This document shows positions 1-14,900 of a DNA stretch of 64,000 bases, one piece after another (the stretch's first letter is position 1; the number at the start of each line of letters is the position of its first letter). The position numbers and the translations under genes are program-made. The stretch covers positions 62,001-126,000 of the forward strand of contig JAJNNX010000021.1 in the NCBI GenBank assembly GCA_023159155.1, given 5' to 3'. The notes under the pieces are model-generated. The model searched no databases and was not told where the DNA came from. It saw nothing but the letters and a program-made list of their open reading frames with translations. Origin of the DNA: Ustulina deusta. Its lineage: Eukaryota; Ascomycota; Sordariomycetes; Xylariales; Xylariaceae.

Positions 1-3000
1 ATAAAAATTACTATATTATATATTATTTTTTAAATATTTTAAGTTTAGCAAACTAGTTTAAACATTTATTGCTTAGTATTAAAATTTATAATAGTTTTAC
101 TAATATTTATTATTAAAAAGTTTTATGTTTTAATTTTTATTGCTATTTTTAGTAGTAATATATTAATTAATAAATATTATAAAAAATTATATATAAAGTT
201 TAAAGTAAGAAAATAAATGTTTTAATTGTTTTAATATTTATTAATATAAAAATAGAATTATTAGTTTAGTTTTTGATTAGTTAATTTTATTATTTTTTAA
301 GTTTAAAGGTAGTAAGTACTACTAAAATAGTGCTTAATGCTTATAAAACTATTAATTATTGCTATAAATTTAGAAATAAATAGTTTTGTATTATTTAAGA
401 TCTATATATCTAATATACTAAAAAATCTATATAAACTTTTATAATATTATATAACTAATAATTTTATAATATTTGTTTTTTTGCTAAATAAAGTTATAAT
501 TAAATAACTAAATTTATTTATAAATATTTATATATAGTTATAATTTTATTAGTTAAGTAGTATATTTTTATTATTTATTACTATATATTACTATATTATA
601 GCTAATATAAATAATAAATAAAAAAAGTTAGAAGTTTTATTTTATAATATTTTGTTTTTTTTATAGTTATAATAATTATATATATATTGTTTATAATTAT
701 ATTTTAAATAAAACTAATAATATTTTTGTTTTAATATTTTGATTGTTTTGTATTAATTTTAGTAGGTTATAATTAAAAATATATAAGCTTTTTAAATTAA
801 AGCTATACAAAAAAAATAGTCCTATTTAAAATAACCTTAGGTATATATAGCTTTTTATTTTTATTTTTTAGATTTTATAGCTAGTTTTTTTGTTTAATTA
901 AGGTTATTAGGTTAGCTTTTTAAAAAATATTAAATAAAAAGTCTATAGTTAATATAGGACCTAATATTTTGTTAGATAGGACTAATATTATTGTTTGTTT
1001 TTTAGTTTTTTTAGTTTTAATTATAAAAAGTTTAGCTATTTTTTTTAATAAAATATTAATTATTATATTTTTTTGTTTTAATTAGTATCAAAAATTAATA
1101 TTAAAGTTTAATAATTAATTATTATAAAAAACTTAGTTTTAAAAAGCTTTAGGTAGTAGTATTTTAAAGTTTATATTATTGCTAAAAATTTATAGTTTTA
1201 AATTAGGTAGGCTTGCTTAGTTAATATTATTGTTTTAAAAAAATATTTTATAAGTTTTTAGATTATATTTTTTTATTACTACTAGATAATTCTTTTTGTT
1301 ATATTATATAAAATATTTATTTTTATTTATATTAGTTAGCCGGGCTTAACAAAAGCTAAAATAAATACTTTATATATTAGTAGTTTTATATGTTTAAAAG
1401 CTTGTTTTTGTTTTAGTCCTATTATAAATAGTTTATTTTTTTTAATAGTTAATTTAGAAAAGTAGCAATTTTACTAGCGTAGTCAATAAATATATAAATA
1501 TAATTATAAAATTTAAAAAACAATTAGATTAATTTAGTATTTTTAAAATTATTAAAGTTTTAATTTAAAATTGTTTAGATTTTTATAAGGTTAATTCTGA
1601 TTTTTATTTTAATTTTTATAACAATTTTTAAATAATTAATAATAAATATATTAAAATAAGACTTTTTAATATTTTTTTAATATTTAGTTTAATATAAGTA
1701 ATAGATTATTTTTTTATAATAAGTCTAGTATGATTTTTTAGTTTTAAAATAGATCAAAATATTGTTTGTATAAATATTTGCAAACTTATTTAAAAGTTTT
1801 TAAATTTATATATTAATAAAAGCTTGCTATTAAACAGGTTTTATTTTTAAACTAAATAATAAAACTTTTTATTAAAATATTTTTTTATAGGTTTAAAAAA
1901 AATAAAATAATATAATTTTATAGTTAATAATAATTAATAAAAAGTTTTAATAATATTTAATTTTATAAAGCAAGTAGTATTATAATAATTAAATATAGTA
2001 CTACTAATATTTAGAACTAATATAATTTAGTTTTTTAAATATATATTTAATTAATTTAAGTTTAAATATAAATAAAATAAAAATAACGTTTAAGTTTATA
2101 TTTTATTTAATAAAATTTATAGTTAGTAATTTATTTATAAACTTTTTTTTAAATCAAATAAACTATATAAATATTTAATATTAATAAAAACTAAAAGTAT
2201 ATTTTTTATTATTAAGTTTTAGTACTATATTAAATTTTAATTATAATAGTAATAAAATTTTAGGTTTTTAAAAAAAAAATTTTTCTTTTAAATATAATAG
2301 CTAAAAAAACAAAGAATTTTATATTAATTTTATATATTTAAAGTTTTTCTTTTTTAGAAATAAGATTAGGTTATTATTAAAAGTTTTTTATAGTACTACT
2401 TAGTTAATTTAAGTTTATTTTTTTTATAAAATATTAATTATTAATTTTTATAATATATATTAAATATTTATAGATTTTATTAATTATTTTATTTTAGTAG
2501 TTATAAAGCTTTTAAAATTTAGCTAAACAAACTATTTTTATTTTTAATTATTATTTAACTTGTTATATAAACTTATAGCTAATTATTAAAAAAATATAAG
2601 CTTTAGTATTATATAAAACTAAAGTTTTTATTTTAATACTATTAATTTATAATTAAATAAATATTTTAAAAATAATTAATTTATTTTAGCTATATATTTT
2701 AATTAAAGTAAGTAAAAAAACTAATAAAAAGATTTTTATTAGTTTTATTTATTTTTTAAATTAAATAAACTATTAAAGCTATTTTTATTATAGATTTTTT
2801 TTACTAATTAAATATTTAAAACTTTAAGTTATTAATTAAAATAATTAATTAATAAATATTTTTTTTTATTATAAATAAAATAGGTTTTATTATTTTAATA
2901 AGTTTTTTTTTTAATAATTAATTAAAAATTAATAAATAAATTTACTAAAAGTTTAATTATTTAAGTTAGATTTTGATTTAATTATACTAATAAGTTTAAT

Positions 3001-4102
3001 TTATTAATAGTTTTTATAAACTTGTTTAATATTATATATTAATTTAATAACTTTATTAATAAATAATTTATAAAAAATATTCAAATTTATATAAATTTTA
3101 TATAAATTTTTTTTTAAGTTTATATAAAAATAGTTTTATAATTTATATTTTTATTATAATTTAATAAATTAATATTTTTAAGCTAAGTTATTAAATATAA
3201 AAATAAATTTATTAATATTTTTATTAGTTTTATATATATAAATTTAAAATATTTTATAAATAATAATTATTTAATTAAAATTATAATAAATTATTAATAA
3301 AGCTTAAATTATTTTAATAATATTATTAAATAGTTTTTTAATTAAATAAAATTATATTTTTATTAATTTTTTAATATATTCTTTTAATTAGTTTATAATA
3401 TATTAAAATTAATTATTTTTAGTTTAAAATATAGTGATATTTTTATTTAGCTTTTTTGTTAGTTTATAAATCTAATTATTAAATAAAGCTTTATTTTTTA
3501 TAAACTTATTAAAATTAGTTTTTTATATTTTAGTTTTTTTAGTATAAGTAAGGTTTAAAATTAATGCTTTTAAAAACGTTTTTTATTATTAAATTATAGT
3601 TATTCTTTAAAAATATTAAAATAAATATATTAAAAAATTAGTATTTTATTTTTTTTATTTATTAAAATAGTTTTGCTAAAATTAATATAAAATTATAAAT
3701 TTATATAGCTATAATATTTATTAATATATTTTTAAATATATTATTTATTTTAAATTATTTTAGTTTTAATTTAGATTTTATTTTTTTAAGTTTTAATTTT
3801 TAATTTTTTTAGATTTTTTTTTAAAATATTTATAAAAAAGTTTAATATATAATTTTTTTATTTTTTTATAAAATTATTTAATAATAAAAAGCTAACTATA
3901 TTTAAAAATTAAAGTTAGGTTTTTTATAAATTATTAGTTTTTAAATAATATAAAAATTAAGTTTATATTATAAAATATATAATCTTTTATATTAAATATA
4001 TAATTAAAAAAAAAGTTTATTTATATTTTATTAATTATAATAAAATAAAATAAAAATATTTATTAAATATTTATTAATAAATAATTAGCAAGCTTAAAAT
4101 AA
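1..4102 (-). mobile_element. Internal sequence of LTR element, reverse orientation (copy A)
   Basis: This is the reverse complement of the internal sequence at 4449-8736 and 22905-28326. For example, the block around 420-620 reappears inverted near 8030-8250. It runs from the window edge up to an inverted LTR that starts at 4103, so it is the right-hand part of an element lying in reverse (taking the direction in which the LTR begins TGTGACGG as forward). The start of the window is also repeated directly at about 62,400-64,000. I recognise no protein motif; any gag-pol coding has been destroyed by mutation. Confidence 0.8.
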
Positions 4103-4209
4103 TATTATAATTAGTTAAATAAAGTTTTTATATTTAGTTTATTAATATTATAAATAAAAATTTTAAATTAAAAAAAAAAAAAAAAAAAGTTAAAATTTGT
4201 AAAATAAAT

Positions 4210-4448
4210 TATAATAGTTCGTATAGTTTTAGCAAAACTTGCAAGAACTTTAGACCTATATAGTAATAAAATAAGAAATCTATATATAAACTAACCTATA
4301 ATTTTGTAGCTATATATATAAAGTTTATATTTATTTATTTTATAAACTTTAATTTCTTTTTTTTTTTTTTTTTTTTTTTTTAGTTTAAAGTTTTTATTTA
4401 TAATATTAATAAATTAGCTATAAAACCTTTATTTAACTAATTATAATA
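4210..4448 (+). repeat. 5' LTR of copy B
   Basis: The left direct repeat of the full-length copy. It has the family's central T-run (about 25 T near 4358-4381) and the conserved end TTATAATA just before 4449. Confidence 0.8.
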
Positions 4449-7400
4449 CTATTTTAAGCTTATTAATTATTTATTAATAAATATTTAATAAATATATATT
4501 TTTTATTTTATTATAATTAATAAAATATAAATAAACTTTTTTTTTTAATTATATATTTTATAATATAAACTTAATTTTTATATTATTTAAAAACTAATAA
4601 TTTATAAAAAACCTAACTTTAAACATTTTTATTTTATTTTTAGTTTTTAAACAATTAAAATAATTTTAATTTTTAAGTATAGCTAGCTTTTTATTATTAA
4701 ATAATTTTAAAAAAAAGTTTTTTATAAAAAAAAATTTTTAAACATTAGATTTTTTTATAAACGCTTTAAGCAAACTAATATTTAAAAAAAAATCTAAAAA
4801 AAACAAAAAATTAAAACTTAAAAAAACAAAATTTAAACTAGAACTAAAACAATTTAAAATAAATAATATATTAAATATTATAACTATATAAGTTTATAAT
4901 TTTATATTAGTTCTAATAAAACTTATTTAATATATTTATTTTAATACTTTTAAAAAATAACTATAATTTAATAATAAAAAATATATTTAAAAATATTAAT
5001 TTTAAATTTTTTAGTTTTATTATTTTATTTATTTTTTGTTTTATTAATTTATTTTTTAGCGCTTTAAACTTTAGTTATACTAAAAAAGCTAAAATATAAA
5101 AAACTAATCTTAGTAAATTTATAAAAAATAAAGCTTTATTTAATAACTAAGTTTATAAATTAATAAAAAAACCAAATAAAAATATTATTATGTTTTAAAC
5201 TAAAAATAGCTAATTTTAATATATTATAAATTAATTAAAAAAATATATTAAAAAATTAGTAAAAATATATTTTTATTTAATTAAAAAATTATTTAATAAT
5301 ATTATTAAAATAATTTAAGTTTTATTAATAATTTATTATAATTTTAATTCAATAATTATTATTTATAAAATATTTTAAGTTTATATATATAAAACTAATA
5401 AAAATATTAATAAATTTATTTTTATATTTAATGGTTTAACTTAAAAATAACAATTTATTAAATTATAATAAAAATATAAATTATAAAACTATTTTTATAT
5501 AAATTTAAAAAAAATTTTATATAAAGTTTTTATAAATTTAAATATTTTTTATAAATTATTTATTAATAAATTAAACTTATCAATTTAATTAAATAAAAAT
5601 CTAATTTAAATAATTAAATTTTTAGCTAACTTTAAAAGTTCTAAAATATTTATTTCAAAATAGTTAAAATAAATACTAATTATAAAAAAAAAAAAACTTA
5701 TTAAAATAATTAAATTTATTTTATTTATAATAAAAAAAAATATATTAATTAATTATTTTAATTAAAAATTTAAAGTTTTAAATATTTAATTAGCAAAAAA
5801 AAGCTATAATAAAAATAGCTTTAATAATTTATTTAATTTAAAAAACAAATAGAACTAATAAAATTTTTTTTATTAGTTTTTTTATTTATTTTAACTAAAA
5901 TATATAGCTAAAATAAATTAATTATAAATTAATAATATTAAAATAAAAACTTTAGTTTTATATAATATTAAAGCTTATATTTTTTTAATAATTAGTTATA
6001 AATTTATATAATAAATTAAATAATAATTAAAAATAAAAATATTTTATGTAATTAAACTTTAAAAGTTTTATAACTATTAAAGCAAAATAATTAATAAAAT
6101 AAAATATTTTAATAAAAACCTAAAAATAATAATTAATTTAGTTAAATAATCTATTTTTATTAATTTAATTTTTATTAATAATTATAATTAAAAAATTTAA
6201 TTATAAATAATAAAATAATTAAAATTAAAAAAATATAAAAAAAACTTAAAACTTTTAAACTTAAAATAAAAAAAGTTTATATAATAATTTCTAAAAAAAA
6301 AAAATTTTAAACTATTATTAAAAAAATTATATAAAACTTTTAACATTATTTTTATTAAAATAATTAAAACTAATTAATATTTTATAAAAAAAATAGATTT
6401 AAATTAATTAAATAATATTATAAAAAACTTTTAATAAGAAATTAATTTTATTTTTAAAAAAAAAAAATTTTAAATATATAAAGTTAATATAAAATTTTTT
6501 TTTTTTTTAGCTATTATATTTAAAAAGATTTTTTTTTAAAAAAAAATCTGAAATTTTATTATTATTATAACTAAAATTTAATATAGTACTAAAATTTAAT
6601 AATAAAAAATATATTTTTAAATTTTATTAATATTAAATATTTATATAGTTTATTTTATTTAAAAAAAAGTTTATAAATAAATTATTAATTATAAATTTTA
6701 TTAAATAAAATATAAATTTAAATATTATTTTTATTTTATTTATATTTAAACTTAAATTAATTAAATATAAGTTTATAATTAATTATTAAAATATTATTTA
6801 TTTTATAAAATTAAATATTATTAAAACTTTTTATTAATTATTATTAATTATAAAATTATATTATTTTTTTTTTAAACTTATAAAAAAATATTTTAATAAA
6901 AAGTTTTATTAATATATCAATTTAAAAACTTTTAAATAAATAATATTTTAATTTATTTTAAAATAAAAAAATAATCTATTGTTTATATTAAACTAATTAT
7001 TAAAAAAATATTAAAAAGTTTTGTTTTAATATATTTATTATTAATTATTTAAAAATAGTTATAAAAACTAAAATAAAAATAAAAATTAATTTTATAAAAA
7101 TTTAGCAATTCTAAATTAAAGTTTTAATAATTTTAAAAATACTAAATTAATTTAGTTATTTTTTAAGTTTTATAATTATATTTATATATTTATTTATTTT
7201 ATTAGTAAAATTATTATTTTTTTAAATTAATTATTAAAAAAATTAAACTATTTATAATAGGACTAAAATAAAAATAAGTTTTTAAATATATAAAACTCCT
7301 AATATATAAAACATTTGTTTTAGTTTTTTTTAAGCCTAGCTAACTAATATAAATAAAAATAAATATTTTATATAATATTATAAAAAAAGTTATTTAGTAG

Positions 7401-8736
7401 TAATAAAAAAATATAACCTAAAAATTTATAAAATATTTTTTTAAAACAATAATATTAATTAAGCAAACTTACTTAATTTAAAACTATAAATTTTTAATAA
7501 TAATATAAATTTTAAAATATTACTATTTAAAGTTTTTTAAAACTAAATTTTTTATAATAATTAATTATTAAGCTTTATTATATTTTTTAATATTAATTAA
7601 AATAAAAAAATATAGTAACTAATGCTTTATTAAAAAAAATAACTAAATTTTTTATAATTAAAATTAAAAAAACTAAAAAAAAAATAATAATATTAATTCT
7701 ATTTAATAAAATATTAAATCTTATATTAACTATAAACTTTTTATTTAATATTTTTTAAAAAGCTAACCTAATAAACCTAATTAAATAAAAAAACTAGCTA
7801 TAAAATTTAAAAAATAAAAATAAAAAACTATATATACTTTAAATTATTTTAAATAAAAAATTTTTTTTTTTATATAGCTTTAATTTAAAAAGTTTATATA
7901 TTTTTAATTATTATATACTAAAATTAATATAAAATAATTAAAATATTAAAATAAAAATATTATTAGTTTTATTTAAAATATAATTATAAATAATATATAT
8001 ATAATTATTATAACTATAAAAAAAACAAAATATTATAAAATAAAACTTTTAGTTTTTTTTATTTATTATTTATATTAGCTATAATATAACAATATATAAT
8101 AATAAATAATAAAAATATATTACTTACCTAATAAAGTTATAATTATATATAAATATTTATAAATAAGTTTAACTATTTAATTATAATTTTATTTAATAAA
8201 AAAATAAATATTATAAAATTATTAGTTATATAATACTATAAAAATTTATATAGATTTTTTAAAATCTTAAAAAAACAAAAATTTAGCTTTACTTTTAATT
8301 TGTTTAATTTTTATAAAATAAAAAACTTATTTTATACTAACCGATTATAAAAAACAAATAATAATTTTTTATTTTAATAAATCTAATTATTATTTTTAGT
8401 TAAAAATATTAACAATAAAACAAAATTTAAAATTAAACAAATCAAACAATTAAAAATATATAAAAAAAATAAAAAGCTATAATATTAAATTCCTTAAAAA
8501 AGCTATAATTTTAATAATACTTAATATATAGCTTAAAATTTTTAAAATATATTAATTAAGCTTAACTAATTTTATAAAACTTATAAAAATTAATATGTAT
8601 AGTAATAGCTAATAAATTTATAAACAATTATAAAAACAATAATAAAGTAATATAATATAAAAAAGCTATATAAACCTACTACTATTAGTAACCTTAAATT
8701 AAGACTATATTTAAACTTTGGTTTTAAAAAAAATAG

Positions 8737-8974
8737 TATAATAATTAGTATAGTTTTAGCAAGACCTACAAGAACTTTAGACCTATATAGCAATAAAATA
8801 GGAAATCTATGCATAAACTAACTTATAATTTTGCAGCTATATATATAAAGTCTATATTTATCTACTTTATAAACTCTAACTTCTTTTTTTTTTTTTTTTT
8901 TTTTTTTAGCTTAAAGTCTTTGTTTATAGTATTAATAGACTAGCTATAAAAGCTTTACTTAACTAATCGTAATA
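8737..8974 (+). repeat. 3' LTR of copy B
   Basis: The right direct repeat, less mutated than the left one; it keeps CTAATCGT near its end. It is followed immediately by TAAAT and then by the second half of the host LTR. Confidence 0.8.
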
Positions 8975-11662
8975 TAAATAAATATAGATTTTAGATGTAT
9001 AGCTATAAAGTTATAGGTTGGTTTATATATAGATTTTCTATTTTATTGCTATATAGGTCTGGAGTTCTTATAGGTCTTGCTAAAACTATACTAACTATTA
9101 TAAAAAATATTAATTTTAAACTTTATTTATATTAAAAAAGCTAAAATATAAAAAACTAATTTTAATAAATTTATAAAAAATAAAACTTTATTTAATAATT
9201 AAATTTATAAATTAATAAAAAAGTTAAATAAAAATATTATTATTTTTTAAACAAAAAATAATTAATTTTAAAATATAATAAGCTAATTAAAAAAATATAT
9301 TAAAAAATTTATAAAAATATATTTTTATTTAATTAAAAAATTATTTAATAATATTATTAAAATAATTTAAGTTTTATTAATAATTTATTATAATTTTAAT
9401 TGAATAGGAATTATTTATAAAATATTTTAAATTTATATATATAAAACTAATAAAAATATTAATAAGTTTATTTTTATATAAACTTAAAAAAATATATATA
9501 AAGTTTTTATAAATTTAAATATTTTTTATAAATTATTTATTAATAAAATTATCAAATTAATATATAATATTAAATAAACTTATAAAAACTATTAATAAAT
9601 TAAACTTATAAATTTAATTAAATAAAAATCTAGCTTATATAATTAAATTTTTAGCAGACCTAATTATTAATTTTTAGTAAATTTTAAAATATTTAAAACA
9701 AGCTTTAATTATAATAAAAAAAAGTTTATTAAAATAATCAAACTTATTTTATTTATAAAAAAGAAATATATATATATATATATATATTAATTAATTGTTT
9801 TAATTAAAAGCTTAAAGTTTTAAATATTTAACTAGTAAAAAAAACATATAATAAAAATAGTTTTAATAATTTATTTAATTTAAAAAAATAAATAAAACTA
9901 ATAAAAAAAATTTTATTAGTTTTTTTATTTATTTTAATTGGAATATATAGCTAAAATAAATTAATTATTTTTAAAATACTTATTTAATTATAAATTAATA
10001 ATATTAAAATAAAAACTTTAGCTTTATATAATATTAAAGCTTATATTTATTTAATAATTAGTTATAAGTTTATATAATAAATTAAATAATAATTAAAAAT
10101 AAAATAATTTATTTGATTAAATTTTAAAAACTTTATAACTACTAAAATAAAATAGTTAGCAAAATTTATAAATATTTAATATATATAATAAAAATTAATA
10201 ATTAATAAAACAAAATATTTTAATAAAAACTAAAAATTAATAATTAATCTAGTTAAATAATTTATTTTTATTAGTTTAATTTTTATTAATAATTATAATT
10301 AAACGTTTTAGTTATAAATAATAAAGTATAAACTTAAAAATATAAAAAGAATATTAATTAATATAATTAAATATTAAAATAATTATTTTAGGTATAACTA
10401 AAACTAAAAAAATTATAAAAAAAGCTTAAGATTTTTAAACTGAAAACAAAAAAAGTTTATATAATAATTTAAAAAAAAAAAAACTAAGCTATTATTAAAA
10501 AAATTATATAAAATCTTTAAAATTATTTTTATTAAAATAAATAAAAACAACTAACTAAAAAAACTTTAAAAAAACTTATTATAATTAAATTTATAATAAC
10601 TAAAAATAATTATACTAAATTATTTAAAAAAAACTAAAAAATAAATTTAAATTAATTAAATAATACTATAAAAAATCTTTAATAATAAACTAATTTTATT
10701 TTTTAAAAAAAACCCCTAAATATATAAAATTAATATAAAGCTTTTTGTTTTTTTAATTATTATACCTAAAAAAGTTCTTTTTAAAAAAAAAATCTAAAGT
10801 TTTATTATTATTATAACTAAGATTTAATATAATATTAAATATTTATATAGTTTATTTTACTTAAAAAAAATTTTATAAATAAATTACTAGCTATGAACTT
10901 TATTAAACAAAATATAAACTTAAATATTATTTTTTTTTTTTTATATTTAAATTTAAATTAATTATTAATAAAAAAATATATATTTAAAAAATAAAATTAT
11001 ATTAATTTTAAATATTAGTAATACTATATTTAATTATTATAATATTATTTGTTTTATAAAATTAAATATTATTAAAACTTTTTATTAATTATTATTAATT
11101 TTAAAATTATATTATTATTATTTTTTTTAAACTTATAAAAAAATATTTTAATCAAAAGTTTTATTATTTAGTTTAAAAATAAAACCTATTTAGTAATAAG
11201 TTGTTATTAATATATAAATTGATAAATATTTATATGAATAATATTTTAATTTATTTTAAAACTGAAAAATAGTACTAAACCTATTATAAAAAAATAATCT
11301 ATTATTTATATTAAGCTAAATATTAAAAAAATATTAAAAAGTTTTATTTTAATATATTTATTATTAATTATGTAAAAATAATTATAAAAGGTAAAATAAA
11401 AATTAGAAATAACTTTATTAATATTTAAACAATTTTAAACTAAAATTTTAATAATTTTAAAAATATTAAATTAATTTAATTATTTTTTAAATTAACTATT
11501 AAAAAAATTTATTTATAATTAGACTAAAATAAAAATAAATTTTTAAATATATAAAATTGCTAGTATATAAAATTTTTGTTTTAGCTTTTTTTAAGACTAG
11601 CTAACTAATATAAATAAAAATAAATATTTTATATAATATAATAAAAAAAGTTATTTGGTAAT

Positions 11663-11949
11663 TGTTGGAATAACTAGCATTAGTTACAACCATATTATGC
11701 ACCCGCGCATTGCACGGGTGAACAGATATCTTTGTACAAAGACTATCAGCTATAAGAACCTTATTTCTTCTTATTGTTTCAGCTCGTACGCTAGCAGAAT
11801 TTTTTCTTTAAAAGGAATTCTATTTTATACGAAACATTCTTTTCTTTTTTTTTTTTAGTATAAAATTTAAATATAGTACAATATAATATATTCTATTAAT
11901 ATATGTTTATTTACTTTTATATATAATATTATACATAGCTTATTTAATA
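11663..11949 (+). repeat. 5' LTR of element D
   Basis: It starts at TGTTGGAATAAC and ends at TTTAATA. Its first half is remarkably unmutated and carries a GC-rich imperfect palindrome at 11700-11720 (arms CACCCG and CGGGTG). The matching part of the 3' LTR has been converted to A and T. Confidence 0.88.
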
Positions 11950-14900
11950 TTAATTAGTAATTGCTAAAACACTCCTAACCTAACTACAAAAATACTACAA
12001 ATTAATAAAAGTAAAAACGGAGCTAAGCTTTTTATAAACAAAAAAAACTTTATATTATACTTTATTTTTTTATTATATAACAATTATTTCTTTTAACTAA
12101 TTAATATATATTATTTAAAAATAAAACAAATATAACCTTTTTTTTTGGACTAATAAAATATTTGCTTGTTATATAAAAAACAAAAAATCTATTTTTTTAT
12201 TACATAATACAACCTTTTTTTTTAAACTAACAGGATATTATATAAAAAAGAAAAAAATAGTACATAATTATACTACTTTTAACCATATTATTATATAATA
12301 GCTAGACAAACTTTTTAATTTTTTTTTTTTTCCTTTTTACTTTACTATAACGCAAAAAACACTAAGTATTTTAGCAAAGTCTGCTAAGTTATGCTTGAAC
12401 TTTGTATATAAAAAACTTGCCGAAAATATTAGTATTAATATAAAAACTATACAAAACTATATTAACTTTAATTTTTAAAGCAAAAACTTTAATAAATCTT
12501 ATATAAGTAAAATTATAATAAATATATAGTTTGTTTACTAATTTATTAAATACTAAAATATAAAAGGGTCCGGATAGCTATTTTAAAAAGCGTTTAAAAA
12601 AAATTTTAAAAAATAAACAATAGATTATTTTTATACGATTTACTAAAATATATATACAAAGTTTATAATAATAGTTAAAAAAAAAATATATATAAAAGCT
12701 AATTAAAAAGAACGCGGCTTATAAACAACTTGCTATAATTATATAAAGCAAATTTAAGATTATTAAATCTCTGGGATCTCTAACCCGAATAGCCCAAATA
12801 TTTATTATATAACAATTATTAATCTTTTTTACACCCAATTAATAACTCCGAGCTACCTCTTAAAAAACCTTTTAGCTTATTTTAACTCTTTAACCTATTA
12901 TATAAACAGAACTAAAACTAAAAATTAAACAACCGGAACTTATATAGCTTAAACTAATATTTATCTAAAATATATAATTCTAACTTTATAAAAACTAAAA
13001 CTCTAAGTATATATAACTAATTATAAAAGCTTAGCATACGCCAGAAATAATATATAATTATATATTAAAAGCAAGCTATAAACTAAACTTTTAACTAGTA
13101 TATAAGTATTCTATAGTTTATAACTTTTTTTAAACCTTTGTACTACAAATATACCTTTGTATAATACTAAAACTTATATTAAACAGCTTTTTTTTAGATT
13201 TATTCCTTATAAAAAACGTACAAAACAAACCATTTTTGTTTAAAAAATATACTATTCTTTTAAAAATATAAAAAAAAAAAAAAACTATATAAGCTATTTA
13301 TATAACCTACTTTATAATAAAGCACACTTATTTATAAATATTTATTAACGGTTCAAAATAACAAAAAACTAATATTATGCTGTACTTTTAAGCATTTTAG
13401 AAAATTTTGCAAAAAAATATTATATATATTATATTAAACTAGAAAAAATATAATATAAAATCTATTATATAATAAATAGTTATTTTAACAATAATATAAA
13501 CTATAATTAGTATTAGGCTAATTAGACTTTGATTATATTTATATAAATAAAAAGAAAAAACCTAGAATTAGTACTATATAAAATATTAGAACTTATAATT
13601 AATAAACTTACAAAAGTATAGTAAATATTTAGTATAAGCTACTAAAAAAAAATCTAACTAAGTATAACTATTATATAAGCGTATTAAGGAGTATCTAAAC
13701 TAGCTATAGTACTTGTACTCCAAAAGCTAATATATAAAAGTTTTTTTTTTAACTTCTAAGTATATATTTAGGTAGCAATAAATAATATATTAAAACATTT
13801 TATATAAAAAGATAATAATGCTTATTTTATTAATAGAAAATATAACCAAGGTTATTATACGAAAAGCTACTAATCTAGATTTTTTAAATTATTAAGCAAA
13901 CCAAACATATAATAAAACTATTTAAAAGACTAAAATTTTAAAAATAACTATATAAATAAAAAATGCTTTATATACTAAAAAAAAAATATTAGTTAATAAA
14001 ACATACTTCCTAAAAATAAGCTTATATAAAAAGTTAGTATTTTAACTTGTATAAAATAATATATAACATTAAACCTATACTTAAAAAATTCTTAATATAC
14101 CTAATAAAATATAAAAAGTACCTGGAGTTAGACAAAAGTAATAAAAACATAAATAAAAAATTTGAAAGTTAATTTATTTAATTTTTAATAAACAATATAT
14201 TTATGCATTATATAACTAAAAAAAATATTTAAAACTATAAAACGGACATTCTGTCTAACTAGTTTATTTTAAATAATTAGTATTATATAAAATATTAAAG
14301 CGAACTATAAAATATAGGCGTTTTGAACTACTTAATAATAAAAAAAGTATAACTAAAGGCCTATATTAGATTGTACCCTTATATAAAAGTTAATTAGATA
14401 TTAAGAACTATATATATTAGGTTTAGTAGTAATAGTATAATCTTAGCTATAAGTACTATACAAATAAAAAATACTTTTAGTATAATAATATATTATATTT
14501 TAAATAGCCTAATACTATTTTTGTTTTTTTTAAAGGACGCCGATCGCCTATAAGTATACTTTAATAATACAAAAAATATTATTATATAAAAAAATAGCAA
14601 AACTATCCTTATTATATATAAATAAAAATATTTATTTTTTAATATTAGACTATACAAAGCTAGTATATTTTTTATAAAAATAGAACTATAATAGTTTTAC
14701 TGCTAATTTAAACACTTTTATACAAAAAAACTATATAAAATGTTTAGTTATATAAAGTATAATATTAACTACTTAATTTTAAAAAAGATCTAAAAGTTCT
14801 GCTATTATTACTAGTTGTATAAATAAATATTCTAACGTTTTAAATTTTTGATTAAAAATAATTGTAATTTTAATTATAAAATAATAATTAATACTATACA

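Larger units (their letters stand above)
4210..8974 (+). mobile_element. Full-length decayed LTR retrotransposon (copy B)
   Basis: Direct LTRs lie at 4210-4448 and 8737-8974 (about 239 bp each). They contain the shared stretch AGACCTATATAG, a long T-run and the end ...CTAAT(T/C)GTAATA. In the least mutated family member this LTR starts TGTGACGG and ends GACA, so it has canonical TG...CA ends. The element is flanked by a perfect 5-bp duplication, TAAAT. The internal part (4449-8736) is so AT-rich that no gag, protease, reverse transcriptase or integrase motif can be read. It is about 1.1 kb shorter inside than the copy at 22651. The 5-bp duplication is normal for Ty3/gypsy or Ty1/copia elements; I cannot decide between them. 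Confidence 0.82.
4103..9102 (-). repeat. LTR of copy A, split by insertion of copy B
   Basis: The inverted LTR begins at 4103 (TATTATAATTAG, mutated from TGTTATAATTAG) and continues to 4209. It resumes at 8975 and ends at 9102 (...CTAACTATTATA). The two halves join into one LTR when 4210-8974 is removed. TAAAT is present once on each side of the insert (4205-4209 and 8975-8979), a 5-bp target duplication. This fixes the order of events: copy A was already present when copy B arrived. Confidence 0.8.
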
